Assembly: GCF_008806975.1 (NCBI RefSeq) | Contig: NZ_CP031728.1 | Coordinates: 4,629,501 to 4,693,500, forward strand | Length of the DNA stretch: 64,000 bases | DNA from: Cellvibrio sp. KY-GH-1 | Lineage (GTDB): Bacteria; Pseudomonadota; Gammaproteobacteria; Pseudomonadales; Cellvibrionaceae | Direction of reading: 5' to 3' | Shown here: positions 10,085 through 18,228 of the stretch, one piece after another | Position numbering within the stretch: position 1 is the stretch's first letter | Layout: each line of letters starts with the position of its first letter | The notes under the pieces: model-generated | Databases searched by the model: none | Told to the model about the DNA's origin: nothing | Seen by the model: the letters and a program-made list of their open reading frames with translations, nothing else | Program-made: the position numbers and the translations under genes

Positions 10085-10120
10085 ATATCTGGTAATGTTT
10101 TTTCATTACCAGATATTTTG
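10085..10120 (+). terminator. Terminator-like hairpin after the GH13 lipoprotein gene
   Basis: A 13-bp perfect stem (ATATCTGGTAATG at 10085-10097, CATTACCAGATAT at 10104-10116) with a six-T loop, followed by TTTTG. The stem is AT-rich and therefore modest. Confidence 0.65.
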
Positions 10121-10199
10121 ATATTGCTAACTGAATTAACAAGTTGGCGTTAATTTTTTCTCATCTATAAAAGTGTTACTTTTTCCTACCTTTCTCCCG

Positions 10200-10215
10200 T
10201 TGCATACGTATGCAA
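10200..10215 (+). promoter_or_regulatory. LacI-type operator 1 (MalR-like)
   Basis: A 16-bp perfect palindrome, TTGCATACGTATGCAA, with the central CG typical of LacI-family operators. It lies in the 440-bp gap before the pullulanase gene. A second copy is centred 42 bp downstream. A maltose repressor of the LacI family is the natural candidate; its gene is not in the window. Confidence 0.75.
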
Positions 10216-10241
10216 TGCCTGTTGTTTTATCTGCCGTTTTT

Positions 10242-10257
10242 TTGCATACGTATGTAG
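10242..10257 (+). promoter_or_regulatory. LacI-type operator 2 (MalR-like)
   Basis: TTGCATACGTATGTAG, matching operator 1 at 14 of 16 positions. The centre-to-centre distance of 42 bp equals about four helical turns, so two dimers would lie on the same DNA face. The rest of the gap up to 10510 holds no gene I can support. Confidence 0.72.
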
Positions 10258-10510
10258 TTTGCGCGTGGATTTTTACAAACTTAGACTAAGCTTTGATCAT
10301 TCAATTTATCGTTTTTAATAGCTATAACATCAAGCATCGCCGGGAAAATTCTGGCTAATTTGGCGCCGCTTCCGGTAGTGATCATTTGAATCCCAACACC
10401 TTTGTATTTGTGCATTAAAAAATAATTGGCTCATTCGGTGTGGGTATATGGCTTGGCGGAATTCTGTTTTCATTTTTTTTTGTAAAAAATAATTATCCGG
10501 GAGAAAGAAC

Positions 10511-13500
10511 ATGAACCTTAGCTCGCGAAATAAAACCCTGCGGATTTTGCACAGCGCAATTCCGCTGCTGTTTGCGATCTTCGCGCTTGCAGGATGCGGC
10601 GGCGGTAGCGGCACTGATAACGCCAAGCCTGAATTGACCACCTGTCGCGATCCGCAAGTCATTTTAGATAATGGCACCTGCGGTGATCCGCGTCCGCCGT
10701 TTGAATTACCTGCCTGCCCGGATGGGCAAGTGCGCAATGGTTCCGAGTGCGTGGTGCCGGATTTTCCTACACCGGAAAGAAAACCTGGTCCGAATGAAGT
10801 TGTGATTTATGTAAACCTGGACACTACCGACAAGCTAAGCGCTTTTGCCGGTTACAACCTCCACTTGTGGCAGGATTGTGGCAATGGATGGGGGGCATCT
10901 GCCACCGACAGAACCGGTGCCACTTACACTATTCCCACCACCTGGCCTAATGGCCCGGGCGTAACCAGTAAAGATTCTGGTGCAGCCGGAGAGCGGCACG
11001 ATCCTTACTACGGTGCGTTCTTTGTCATCCCCACCAGTCAGTTGGGAACCTGCGGTAATTTCATTATCAAAACACCGGGCGGTGCTGCGCAAACCGGTGA
11101 CTTGCAGGTGAGTATCAAGCGCGATGGCGGTGAGTTTGATCGCATGGCCTGGGTGATTGTGAATACCGACAACATGCGCAATAGTCGCACCAGTACCATT
11201 CCAATTTGTATTAACGATGTGTGCTCACTTGACCGTCCATTGTTGACAATTACCGATGTGGAAGCGCACTGGATTAGCCCGCGCACCATTATTTGGAACC
11301 GCGCATTTGCCGCCAATAAAAAAGTGGAGTTGTATCGCTCAACCGCAGGTGGCATGAGTGCGGCGAAAGATGGCAGCCTGCAAGGTGGTCAGTTGTTGGC
11401 ATCCTTGGCGGCGGCGCGCCCAATGACAGCGGAAGAGCAAGCGCTGGTACCGCACTTGTCCAATTACCTCGCCTATGATTTGCCATCTTCCGTTTCTACC
11501 GACACGATTAAATCGGCATTGAAAGATGAGTTGTTAATTCTCGGTCGTTACGATTCGGTGGAAGAAAATGATGCCGGTGCAACGGTCACGGTTGAACGCG
11601 GGCGCGCAACGCGCATTCAAATTCCCCATGTTCTGGATGCGCTTTACACCAACAATGCCAGCGATGCGGACGAAGCAAAACTGGGTGTCGATTACAGCAA
11701 TGGCGTAGGCGTTTCGGTGTGGGCACCCAGTGCGCAAAAAATGGAGTTGCGTATTTATGACGGTGAGCCTTTGCGGGTAGCAGACACTAAGGAAATGCAG
11801 TGGGATGCGAATTCCGGTATCTGGAGTTACAAAGGCACTGCGTCAGAATTGGATCGAAAATATTATCGCTTCCGTGTCACGGCTTATAGCGCGCGCGACA
11901 AAGCCGTTCAACGTTTGGAAGTCACAGACCCTTACTCTGTTTCTCTGTCGACGAATGGTCGCCATTCGCAATTTGTAAATTTAAATGATGCAGATGTAAA
12001 ACCGGCCGGTTGGGATAATCACGCCGTGCCCACAGTGGCTGCACCGGAAGCGGCAACCATTTACGAAGGGCATGTGCGCGATTTTAGTATCAATGATCAG
12101 AGCACTCCGACGGCGTTCCGTGGCAAATATCTCGCCTTTGCGCAAACCAATACGGCGCCGGTTGAACATTTGCGTTCGTTAGTGGATGCCGGTTTAACAC
12201 ATATCCATTTATTGCCGAGTAACGACAGTTCGTCGATAAATGAAGATGCAACGACACAAGTGAACCTCGATAGTTTTATTTTTGAATTGTGTGCGAAGGT
12301 CGCCAATAAAAATTCGGTGAGCGTGTGCGATGGTTCGGTAAGCAACGGGGCAACAATACGCAGTGTGTTGCAGGGTTTTGATCCGCAATCCGATAAGGCG
12401 CGTTCGTTAACGGCGGCTATTGCTGATTTGGATGGATTTAACTGGGGTTACGATCCACAACATTTCAACGCGCCCGAAGGCAGTTATGCCACCAATCCGC
12501 AAGGTGTAACACGCGTAAAAGAAATGCGCGAAATGAATATGGCTTTGCATCAACTGGGTTTGCGGGTAGTGATGGATGTGGTTTACCCGCACACGATTTC
12601 ATCCGGTTCTGAGGCAGCTAATTCGGTCTTCGATAAAGTCGTGCCCGGTTATTACTATCGCGCTAACCCGGCTACCGGCGAGCCGGAAACCGGTACCTTC
12701 GCCGGCCCGGATACGGCCACTGAACATCGCATGATGGGCAAGTTTGTTGCTGATTCAGTCGTGCAGTGGGCGCAGCAATACAAGGTGGATGGGTTCCGCT
12801 TTGACCAATCCGGCTATATGCCCAAGTCAGTGTTGGTGGATGCCTACAACGCGGTGAAAGCGGTGGATGCGGATAACTATTTCTACGCGGAAGCCTGGAC
12901 TCCAGCGGGCGGCACCTCGGGGGATCGTATTGTTGAGCGTTCGACACAGGCGGCGTTGGCGGGTACCGGTATAGGAACTTTCAATGATCGCATCCGCAAT
13001 CCGCTACAGCGTATGGCGCTGATTCGCGGTGAGAATGTGGATGCGATTCGTGCGGGCCTGGCGGGCAACTTAAGTGCGTTCAAACTTAAAACCAAATCCG
13101 GTGCGGTGATTAACGCTGAAACTGTGGGCGCCTACAACCTGGACCCGCAAGAGGCGATTAACTATGTGGACAAGCACGATAACGAAACCCTGTGGGATTG
13201 GATTCACCGGCCTGGGGCAATTCCCGAGGCTACCAGCATCGCCAATCGCGTACGTATCAGCAGCCTGACCAGTTCCATTCCTTTGCTCAGCCAGGGTGTG
13301 CCTTTCATCCATATGGGTAACGACCTGCTGCGTTCCAAATCCATGTCGCCCAACAGCTATAACGCCGGTGATTGGTTTAACGCTGTCGATTTCACCAAAC
13401 AATCCAACAATTGGGCAGTGGGTTTGCCGCCTGAGTTGCGTGATGGTGTGACTGATCCATTGGTAACTGCCCTGTTTGCGAACCCGAATACCAAACCAAC

Positions 13501-14989
13501 CGCTAACCATATCGCCCAGGCATCGGCGGTGTTTGACGAGTTCCTGTCAATTGCCTCTGGCAGCCCGCTGTTCAGTTTGCAAACCGCGACCGAGGTGATG
13601 GATCGGGTGGGTTTTCACGATGGCGGTAAATCGCAAGTGGCTGGTTTGATTGTGATGAGTATCGATGATGGTATGGGAATGGTGGACGGCACCTCGACTG
13701 CCCGTGCCGACCTTGATCCAACGGTTAATGCCGTCGTCGTGGTTATCAACGGCACGGCCTCGGCACAAAATGCCATGGTGAAAACTGCCAGCGGTTTTGT
13801 GCTGCACAGCACCCAGCTAAATTCGGCGGATTCCGTGGTGCGCACCGCCAGCTTCGCCGCAGAGGATGGTGGCGGCACTTTCAGTGTGCCCGCTTACACC
13901 ACAGCCGTATTTGTGAAACCGCAAAGCGGCGCACAAGGCGAGGGCTTATCGGCCAAGGCGACTATAGGTTCCAGTACCGCTGTGCCCTATGGCGATACAG
14001 CGCTCTACGTGCGCGGCGATGTCTCTGCTGCCGGTTGGGATGCGACAGCGGCGAACCGCATGACCTATGAAGGCGATGGCATCTACACCGCGTTGCTGAC
14101 GGTGACTGCCGGCACCCATAACTTCAAGGTGGCTGAATCCAATTGGAGCAATCCAAACCTGGGCTCCAATCAAACCATCACTGTGGGTGGTTCCATCACC
14201 CTGACCCAAGGCAGTAACGACAACATCACCATCACTGTAGCGACTACGGGTCAATACCGCTTCGAGCTGGACGCGTCGTCCAGCACCACGGCGCCGACCC
14301 TGCGTGTGACCGACCCGGAAACCTGGAAAGGCACACCCGTGTACCTGCGCGGCACTGTGACGGCGACCGGGTGGGATGCCAATGCTGGCAACCTGCTGGC
14401 CTACGAGGGCAACAGCGTTTATGCAATTAGCGTTGCGATGACCGCAGGGGATTACATGTTCAAAGTGGCTTCCAGCGATTGGAGCACGGTGAATATGGGG
14501 GCCGGTGCGAGTGTGGTTCTGGGTGAGTCAATCACGCTGGAGCAGGGCAGTAATAGCAATATTAACTTTACCGTTACGGCGGCGGCGACCTATCGCTTTG
14601 AAGTGGATGCACGCAACCCCGATGCGCCAACCATCAAGGTTTACCGTGAGGACCTGTTTGCTGCAACGCCGATTTACTTGCGTGGCGAAGTGACCTCGGC
14701 AGGTTGGGGTGACACTAATGCAACCAACAATCTCGTTTATCAGGGCAAGGGCCTCTACGCCATTACCGTCAGCATGGCGGCGGGAACCTACCAGTTCAAA
14801 GTGGCTGAAGCCAATTGGAGTAATCCCAACCTCGGCGGCTCGGCGGTAGTTCTTGGCGAGCCGGGGGAATTGATTCAGGGCTCTAACGACAACCTCTCAA
14901 TCACCATTGCCAGTGCCGGGAACTATCGCTTTACGGTGGATACCACCAGCCCCGGAGCCATCACCCTCACGGTGGTAGCGGCTGACTAA
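10511..14989 (+). CDS. pulA: Pullulanase (alpha-1,6-glucosidase) lipoprotein
   Basis: A 1492-residue secreted debranching enzyme. The lipoprotein signal has lipobox LAGC followed by GGGSG. A Cys-rich spacer leads to a CBM41-like pullulanase domain (about 95-230, VIYVNLDTTD..LHLWQDCG), then N-terminal beta domains, a CBM48-like module (about 395-480, VSVWAPSAQ) and the GH13 barrel. Catalytic residues: D765 (GFRFD), E794 (YAEAW) and D890 (DKHDNE). The C-terminus (about 1162-1492) holds three tandem modules of about 110 residues. GCGGG after the lipobox and the length fit type I pullulanases of Klebsiella type. ATG 10511 follows GGGAGAAAG. The gene is transcribed with the receptor at 15052 and sits behind the two LacI-type operators, so maltodextrin induction is likely. 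Confidence 0.93.
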   Translation: MNLSSRNKTLRILHSAIPLLFAIFALAGCGGGSGTDNAKPELTTCRDPQVILDNGTCGDPRPPFELPACPDGQVRNGSECVVPDFPTPERKPGPNEVVIYVNLDTTDKLSAFAGYNLHLWQDCGNGWGASATDRTGATYTIPTTWPNGPGVTSKDSGAAGERHDPYYGAFFVIPTSQLGTCGNFIIKTPGGAAQTGDLQVSIKRDGGEFDRMAWVIVNTDNMRNSRTSTIPICINDVCSLDRPLLTITDVEAHWISPRTIIWNRAFAANKKVELYRSTAGGMSAAKDGSLQGGQLLASLAAARPMTAEEQALVPHLSNYLAYDLPSSVSTDTIKSALKDELLILGRYDSVEENDAGATVTVERGRATRIQIPHVLDALYTNNASDADEAKLGVDYSNGVGVSVWAPSAQKMELRIYDGEPLRVADTKEMQWDANSGIWSYKGTASELDRKYYRFRVTAYSARDKAVQRLEVTDPYSVSLSTNGRHSQFVNLNDADVKPAGWDNHAVPTVAAPEAATIYEGHVRDFSINDQSTPTAFRGKYLAFAQTNTAPVEHLRSLVDAGLTHIHLLPSNDSSSINEDATTQVNLDSFIFELCAKVANKNSVSVCDGSVSNGATIRSVLQGFDPQSDKARSLTAAIADLDGFNWGYDPQHFNAPEGSYATNPQGVTRVKEMREMNMALHQLGLRVVMDVVYPHTISSGSEAANSVFDKVVPGYYYRANPATGEPETGTFAGPDTATEHRMMGKFVADSVVQWAQQYKVDGFRFDQSGYMPKSVLVDAYNAVKAVDADNYFYAEAWTPAGGTSGDRIVERSTQAALAGTGIGTFNDRIRNPLQRMALIRGENVDAIRAGLAGNLSAFKLKTKSGAVINAETVGAYNLDPQEAINYVDKHDNETLWDWIHRPGAIPEATSIANRVRISSLTSSIPLLSQGVPFIHMGNDLLRSKSMSPNSYNAGDWFNAVDFTKQSNNWAVGLPPELRDGVTDPLVTALFANPNTKPTANHIAQASAVFDEFLSIASGSPLFSLQTATEVMDRVGFHDGGKSQVAGLIVMSIDDGMGMVDGTSTARADLDPTVNAVVVVINGTASAQNAMVKTASGFVLHSTQLNSADSVVRTASFAAEDGGGTFSVPAYTTAVFVKPQSGAQGEGLSAKATIGSSTAVPYGDTALYVRGDVSAAGWDATAANRMTYEGDGIYTALLTVTAGTHNFKVAESNWSNPNLGSNQTITVGGSITLTQGSNDNITITVATTGQYRFELDASSSTTAPTLRVTDPETWKGTPVYLRGTVTATGWDANAGNLLAYEGNSVYAISVAMTAGDYMFKVASSDWSTVNMGAGASVVLGESITLEQGSNSNINFTVTAAATYRFEVDARNPDAPTIKVYREDLFAATPIYLRGEVTSAGWGDTNATNNLVYQGKGLYAITVSMAAGTYQFKVAEANWSNPNLGGSAVVLGEPGELIQGSNDNLSITIASAGNYRFTVDTTSPGAITLTVVAAD
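13999..14989 (+). repeat. Three tandem ~110-residue modules at the pullulanase C-terminus
   Basis: Coding repeats starting near 14000, 14339 and 14667. Each has the pattern Y(V/L)RG.V.(S/T)AGW, YEG/YQG..(I/V)Y, FKVA.(S/A).WS, a segment of type QGSN(D/S)N(I/L), and YRFE(L/V)DA or YRFTVD. They resemble starch-binding beta-sandwich modules. Repeats 1 and 3 share SNWSNPNLG-type sequence; repeat 2 reads SDWSTVNMG. Starch binding is inferred. Confidence 0.8.
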
Positions 14990-14998
14990 CCCAGAGCT

Positions 14999-15023
14999 GG
15001 CTCCCGCCTGCTGCGCGGGAGCC
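14999..15023 (+). other. Stem-loop between pullulanase and receptor genes
   Basis: A 9-bp GC-rich stem (GGCTCCCGC at 14999-15007, GCGGGAGCC at 15015-15023) with a 7-base loop and no T run. It is not a normal terminator; it may protect the 3' end of a processed pullulanase mRNA and set different dosage for the two genes. Confidence 0.6.
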
Positions 15024-15051
15024 CTATGCGATAGCTAACGGACAAGAAGAG

Positions 15052-18000
15052 ATGAGAAAAATGAAAAAATTCCCGGTAAAGCCCCTGGCGCTGATTGTTT
15101 CAACCCTGACCCTTGCGCCCTGGTCATTAAACCTGACGGCGCAGCAAGCCCAAACTGACGACGATTCAGCGAAAGATGTGCAGGTCGAAGAAGTAATGGT
15201 GACCGGCTATGCCCGCTCTCTGCAAAACGCCATTGAAACCAAACGCAATGCCGATACGGTGGTGCAGGCAATTTCCGCGGCTGATCTGGGTGGATTGCCC
15301 GATGTTTCCATCGCCGATGCCCTGGGCCGTGTGCCCGGTATTACCGTGACTCGCTCTGGCGGTCAGGCGGGTACCATTCAAGTGCGCGGTATGGGTGAAG
15401 GCTTTGTGTTTTCTACCCTGAACGGCCGCGAGCAGGTATCGCCCAACGGTACTCGCGCCATGGAGTTCAGCCAGTTTCCCTCCGAGTTAATTCAATCGGT
15501 GGAAGTCTATATGTCTCCCAAGGCGTCGCTGATTGAAGGTGGAGTGGCGGGTTCGGTGGAATTAAAAACCGCGAATGCACTGGAAATGGCGGACGATCAA
15601 AAAGTTGTGATAGGTGTGCGCGGCAGCTTTAACGATCAGGCAGATGATATCTACGGTGCTGACCCTTACGGGCAACGGCTGTCAATTTCCTTCCAGAAAA
15701 AATTGCTCGACGACAAGTTGGGCGTTTCCCTGGGGTATGCGCGTTTAGTGCAGCCGCGCTCGGCGACACGGTTTGAACAATACAATTACGAAGCCAATCC
15801 CTTTGCCATTGTCGATCCTGATGGCACCAGCGACATCAGCATAGTGGATGAAAATTTTAATCTGCTGCCGACAACAAATCGTCCTACTGCCGTATTTATG
15901 GCGGAAGGTTTTGAAGTGTTTCAAACCGGTGGTGAAGAGACGCGCGATGGTTATGTTGGCTCCTTGCAATTTGAGCCTACTGAAAATTTGTCGATTCAAT
16001 CGGATATTTTCTATTCCAAATTTGAGTCCGACAGTTACTCGCGCGGTTTCCGTATCCAGCCACTGCGCAATGCGGAAATTACCAATTTGGTGCTGTGGGA
16101 AAATGCCGCGGTGGTCGGTGGTGAATTTAAAGTAAGCGATACCAGCCCCACTGCATTTAACTTGCAAATTAATAGCAACGACGTAACCCAAACCAACGAA
16201 CTCTTATCCGGTGGTTTGAACCTGAAATGGAAACAGGATGAACTCACTGCGTCGCTCGACTTATCGCATTCCGATGCTTCCGGTGTGCAGGCGGATGGTG
16301 TGGTGCGTGCACACTTGTATCGCCCCAAATCCGCCTCCGCGCCCAAGACAGATCCTTTCGAACGCGACCCGGATCAATCGGTGACTTATTTGCTTGATGG
16401 CATCAATGTCCCCAGCGTGAATTTGAGCCGTGATTACACCTGGTACGACAGCAATGGCGTCAGCAATTTACGCATGACCAACTACGAGCGCTATCCGCGA
16501 ATTAATGACGATGTGATTGATGCGGCGCGCTTTGATGTGAAATATGAATTGGAATTGCCCATCATTAATTCGATTGAAGCCGGTGCGCGTTATTCCGAGC
16601 GTAACCACAAGGACCGCCGCCAGGTATTTGTTTACGGCGATGGTGCGGCCGGTACCATCACTAGCGATTGGTCTTTACCCATTACGACAGATAATTCCGA
16701 TGTCGTGAATTGGAAAGGGGAGTTTAAAAATTTTCCGTCGTTCCTCGCGATTGACGGCGACGAAATTATCCAGCAAGCCTATGCGGATGGTTTGGTGTTA
16801 GGTCCTGTACCTGCAGCCACAGCACAAAATCCCAACCCCGTTGCCAGCACCCGTTCGATTGAGCCTGCAGCACGTTGGGGTGAAGGGCGTGATTGGTCGA
16901 TGAAACAGCGTTCGAATATTGATGAAAATGTATCGGCGTTTTATCTGCAAGCCAATCTTTCCACCACATTATTTAATCGCGATTTAGTAGGCAATATAGG
17001 TGTGCGCCATGTGCGTACCGACCAATCCAGTGTGGCTTTGGTCAACGTGAATGGCGATGAAAGTAAGGGCGCAATGGAAATTTGCGATGAAACGGGCGAG
17101 TGCAGGTCGCAATTTGCGTATCAAACTCTGGGTGCTAAATACGATCACAATTTGCCATCGCTCAATTTAAATTACTCCCTGGCCGATGACGATCATTTGC
17201 GTATTGCACTGGCGCGCGTGCTATCGCGCCCGCCCATCAATCGCCTTGCTGCACCGGATTCCGAAGGGTCAGTGTCCATTGAAGGTAATGTTCCTTATTT
17301 CAATTTCGGCAGCAATACCTCGCCCTTCTTAACGCCATTTATTGCCGATCAAATTGATATTTCGTACGAACACTATATGCCAGACACCAACGGCGCATTT
17401 GTGATTGCGGTTTATCATCGCGATATCAAATCCTTTATTCAGGATATTACCTACGAAAATTTTGATTTCCGTGCAGCGGGCTTTGATGTGCCGGATAGCT
17501 GGGACGTTGTTGAGGGTGGATTAATTGTTGAAGCCGATGTGCAAAATGGCGATTACTCCACGGCAATTAACAACCGCGAAGGTGGATTTATTCGCGGACT
17601 GGAAATTTCCTACACTCAAACGTTTAATTTCTTGCCCGGAATTTGGGAGGGCTTGGGGGTGAGTGCAGCTTACTCGCTCACTGACAGTGAAATCAGTGTG
17701 GTAAACCCGGTGGAAAGCGTGCAGGGCAGCAACAATTTACCGTTCCCCGGCCTGGTAGAAAAATCGGCGAATTTTACGCTGTTTTATAGCCTGGGTTCAT
17801 TTGAAACGCGTCTCTCGACGACTTATCAGGATTCGTTTGTGGGCGAGACGCGCAATATCAATTTGCAGCCAATTATCTATGCCCCGGAAACGCTGCTGGA
17901 TTATCAGGCGGCTTACAAATTTGATAACGGTGTGGATGTCATCTTTTCAATTAGCAACCTGACCAACGAGCCCAATAGAAGCTACATGTTCAATGAAGAA

Positions 18001-18063
18001 TTGACGCGTACCCTGCAGTGGTTTGGCCGCACTTTCTATATCGGTGCTAATTACACTTTCTAA
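15052..18063 (+). CDS. TonB-dependent receptor, starch/maltodextrin type
   Basis: A 1003-residue outer-membrane receptor. A signal peptide (about 4-32, ending LTAQQ) is followed by a TonB-box-like segment EEVMVTG, the plug domain (about 60-180: LPDVSIADALGRVPGITV, IQVRGMGEG, LNGREQ, SVEVYMSPKASLIEGG) and a 22-strand-type barrel ending in YIGANYTF. The pattern matches the TonB-Xanth-Caul subfamily, which includes the Caulobacter maltose receptor MalA. ATG 15061 (MKKFPV) has AAGAGATGAG at better spacing than ATG 15052, so the true start may be 15061. The gene follows the pullulanase with only a stem-loop between, and ends at a clear terminator. It is a paralogue of the truncated receptor at the window start. 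Confidence 0.95.
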   Translation: MRKMKKFPVKPLALIVSTLTLAPWSLNLTAQQAQTDDDSAKDVQVEEVMVTGYARSLQNAIETKRNADTVVQAISAADLGGLPDVSIADALGRVPGITVTRSGGQAGTIQVRGMGEGFVFSTLNGREQVSPNGTRAMEFSQFPSELIQSVEVYMSPKASLIEGGVAGSVELKTANALEMADDQKVVIGVRGSFNDQADDIYGADPYGQRLSISFQKKLLDDKLGVSLGYARLVQPRSATRFEQYNYEANPFAIVDPDGTSDISIVDENFNLLPTTNRPTAVFMAEGFEVFQTGGEETRDGYVGSLQFEPTENLSIQSDIFYSKFESDSYSRGFRIQPLRNAEITNLVLWENAAVVGGEFKVSDTSPTAFNLQINSNDVTQTNELLSGGLNLKWKQDELTASLDLSHSDASGVQADGVVRAHLYRPKSASAPKTDPFERDPDQSVTYLLDGINVPSVNLSRDYTWYDSNGVSNLRMTNYERYPRINDDVIDAARFDVKYELELPIINSIEAGARYSERNHKDRRQVFVYGDGAAGTITSDWSLPITTDNSDVVNWKGEFKNFPSFLAIDGDEIIQQAYADGLVLGPVPAATAQNPNPVASTRSIEPAARWGEGRDWSMKQRSNIDENVSAFYLQANLSTTLFNRDLVGNIGVRHVRTDQSSVALVNVNGDESKGAMEICDETGECRSQFAYQTLGAKYDHNLPSLNLNYSLADDDHLRIALARVLSRPPINRLAAPDSEGSVSIEGNVPYFNFGSNTSPFLTPFIADQIDISYEHYMPDTNGAFVIAVYHRDIKSFIQDITYENFDFRAAGFDVPDSWDVVEGGLIVEADVQNGDYSTAINNREGGFIRGLEISYTQTFNFLPGIWEGLGVSAAYSLTDSEISVVNPVESVQGSNNLPFPGLVEKSANFTLFYSLGSFETRLSTTYQDSFVGETRNINLQPIIYAPETLLDYQAAYKFDNGVDVIFSISNLTNEPNRSYMFNEELTRTLQWFGRTFYIGANYTF

Positions 18064-18085
18064 ACCTCGTAACTTTGAAGCTTGT

Positions 18086-18114
18086 GCCGCGCATTGCTAT
18101 GCGCGGCTTTTTTA
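18086..18114 (+). terminator. Intrinsic terminator closing the starch locus
   Basis: Stem GCCGCGCAT/ATGCGCGGC (18086-18094, 18099-18107), 4-base loop, then six T. Confidence 0.88.
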
Positions 18115-18228
18115 TTTACGGCGTTTCATTACCCTTTTATCTTACCGGGCATGACCGGGTTCCTTGAGTTACTTCCTGCTATCGCCTAGTCTGAATTCCA
18201 TCGTGATTAACAATGAAGGACGTAAGCC

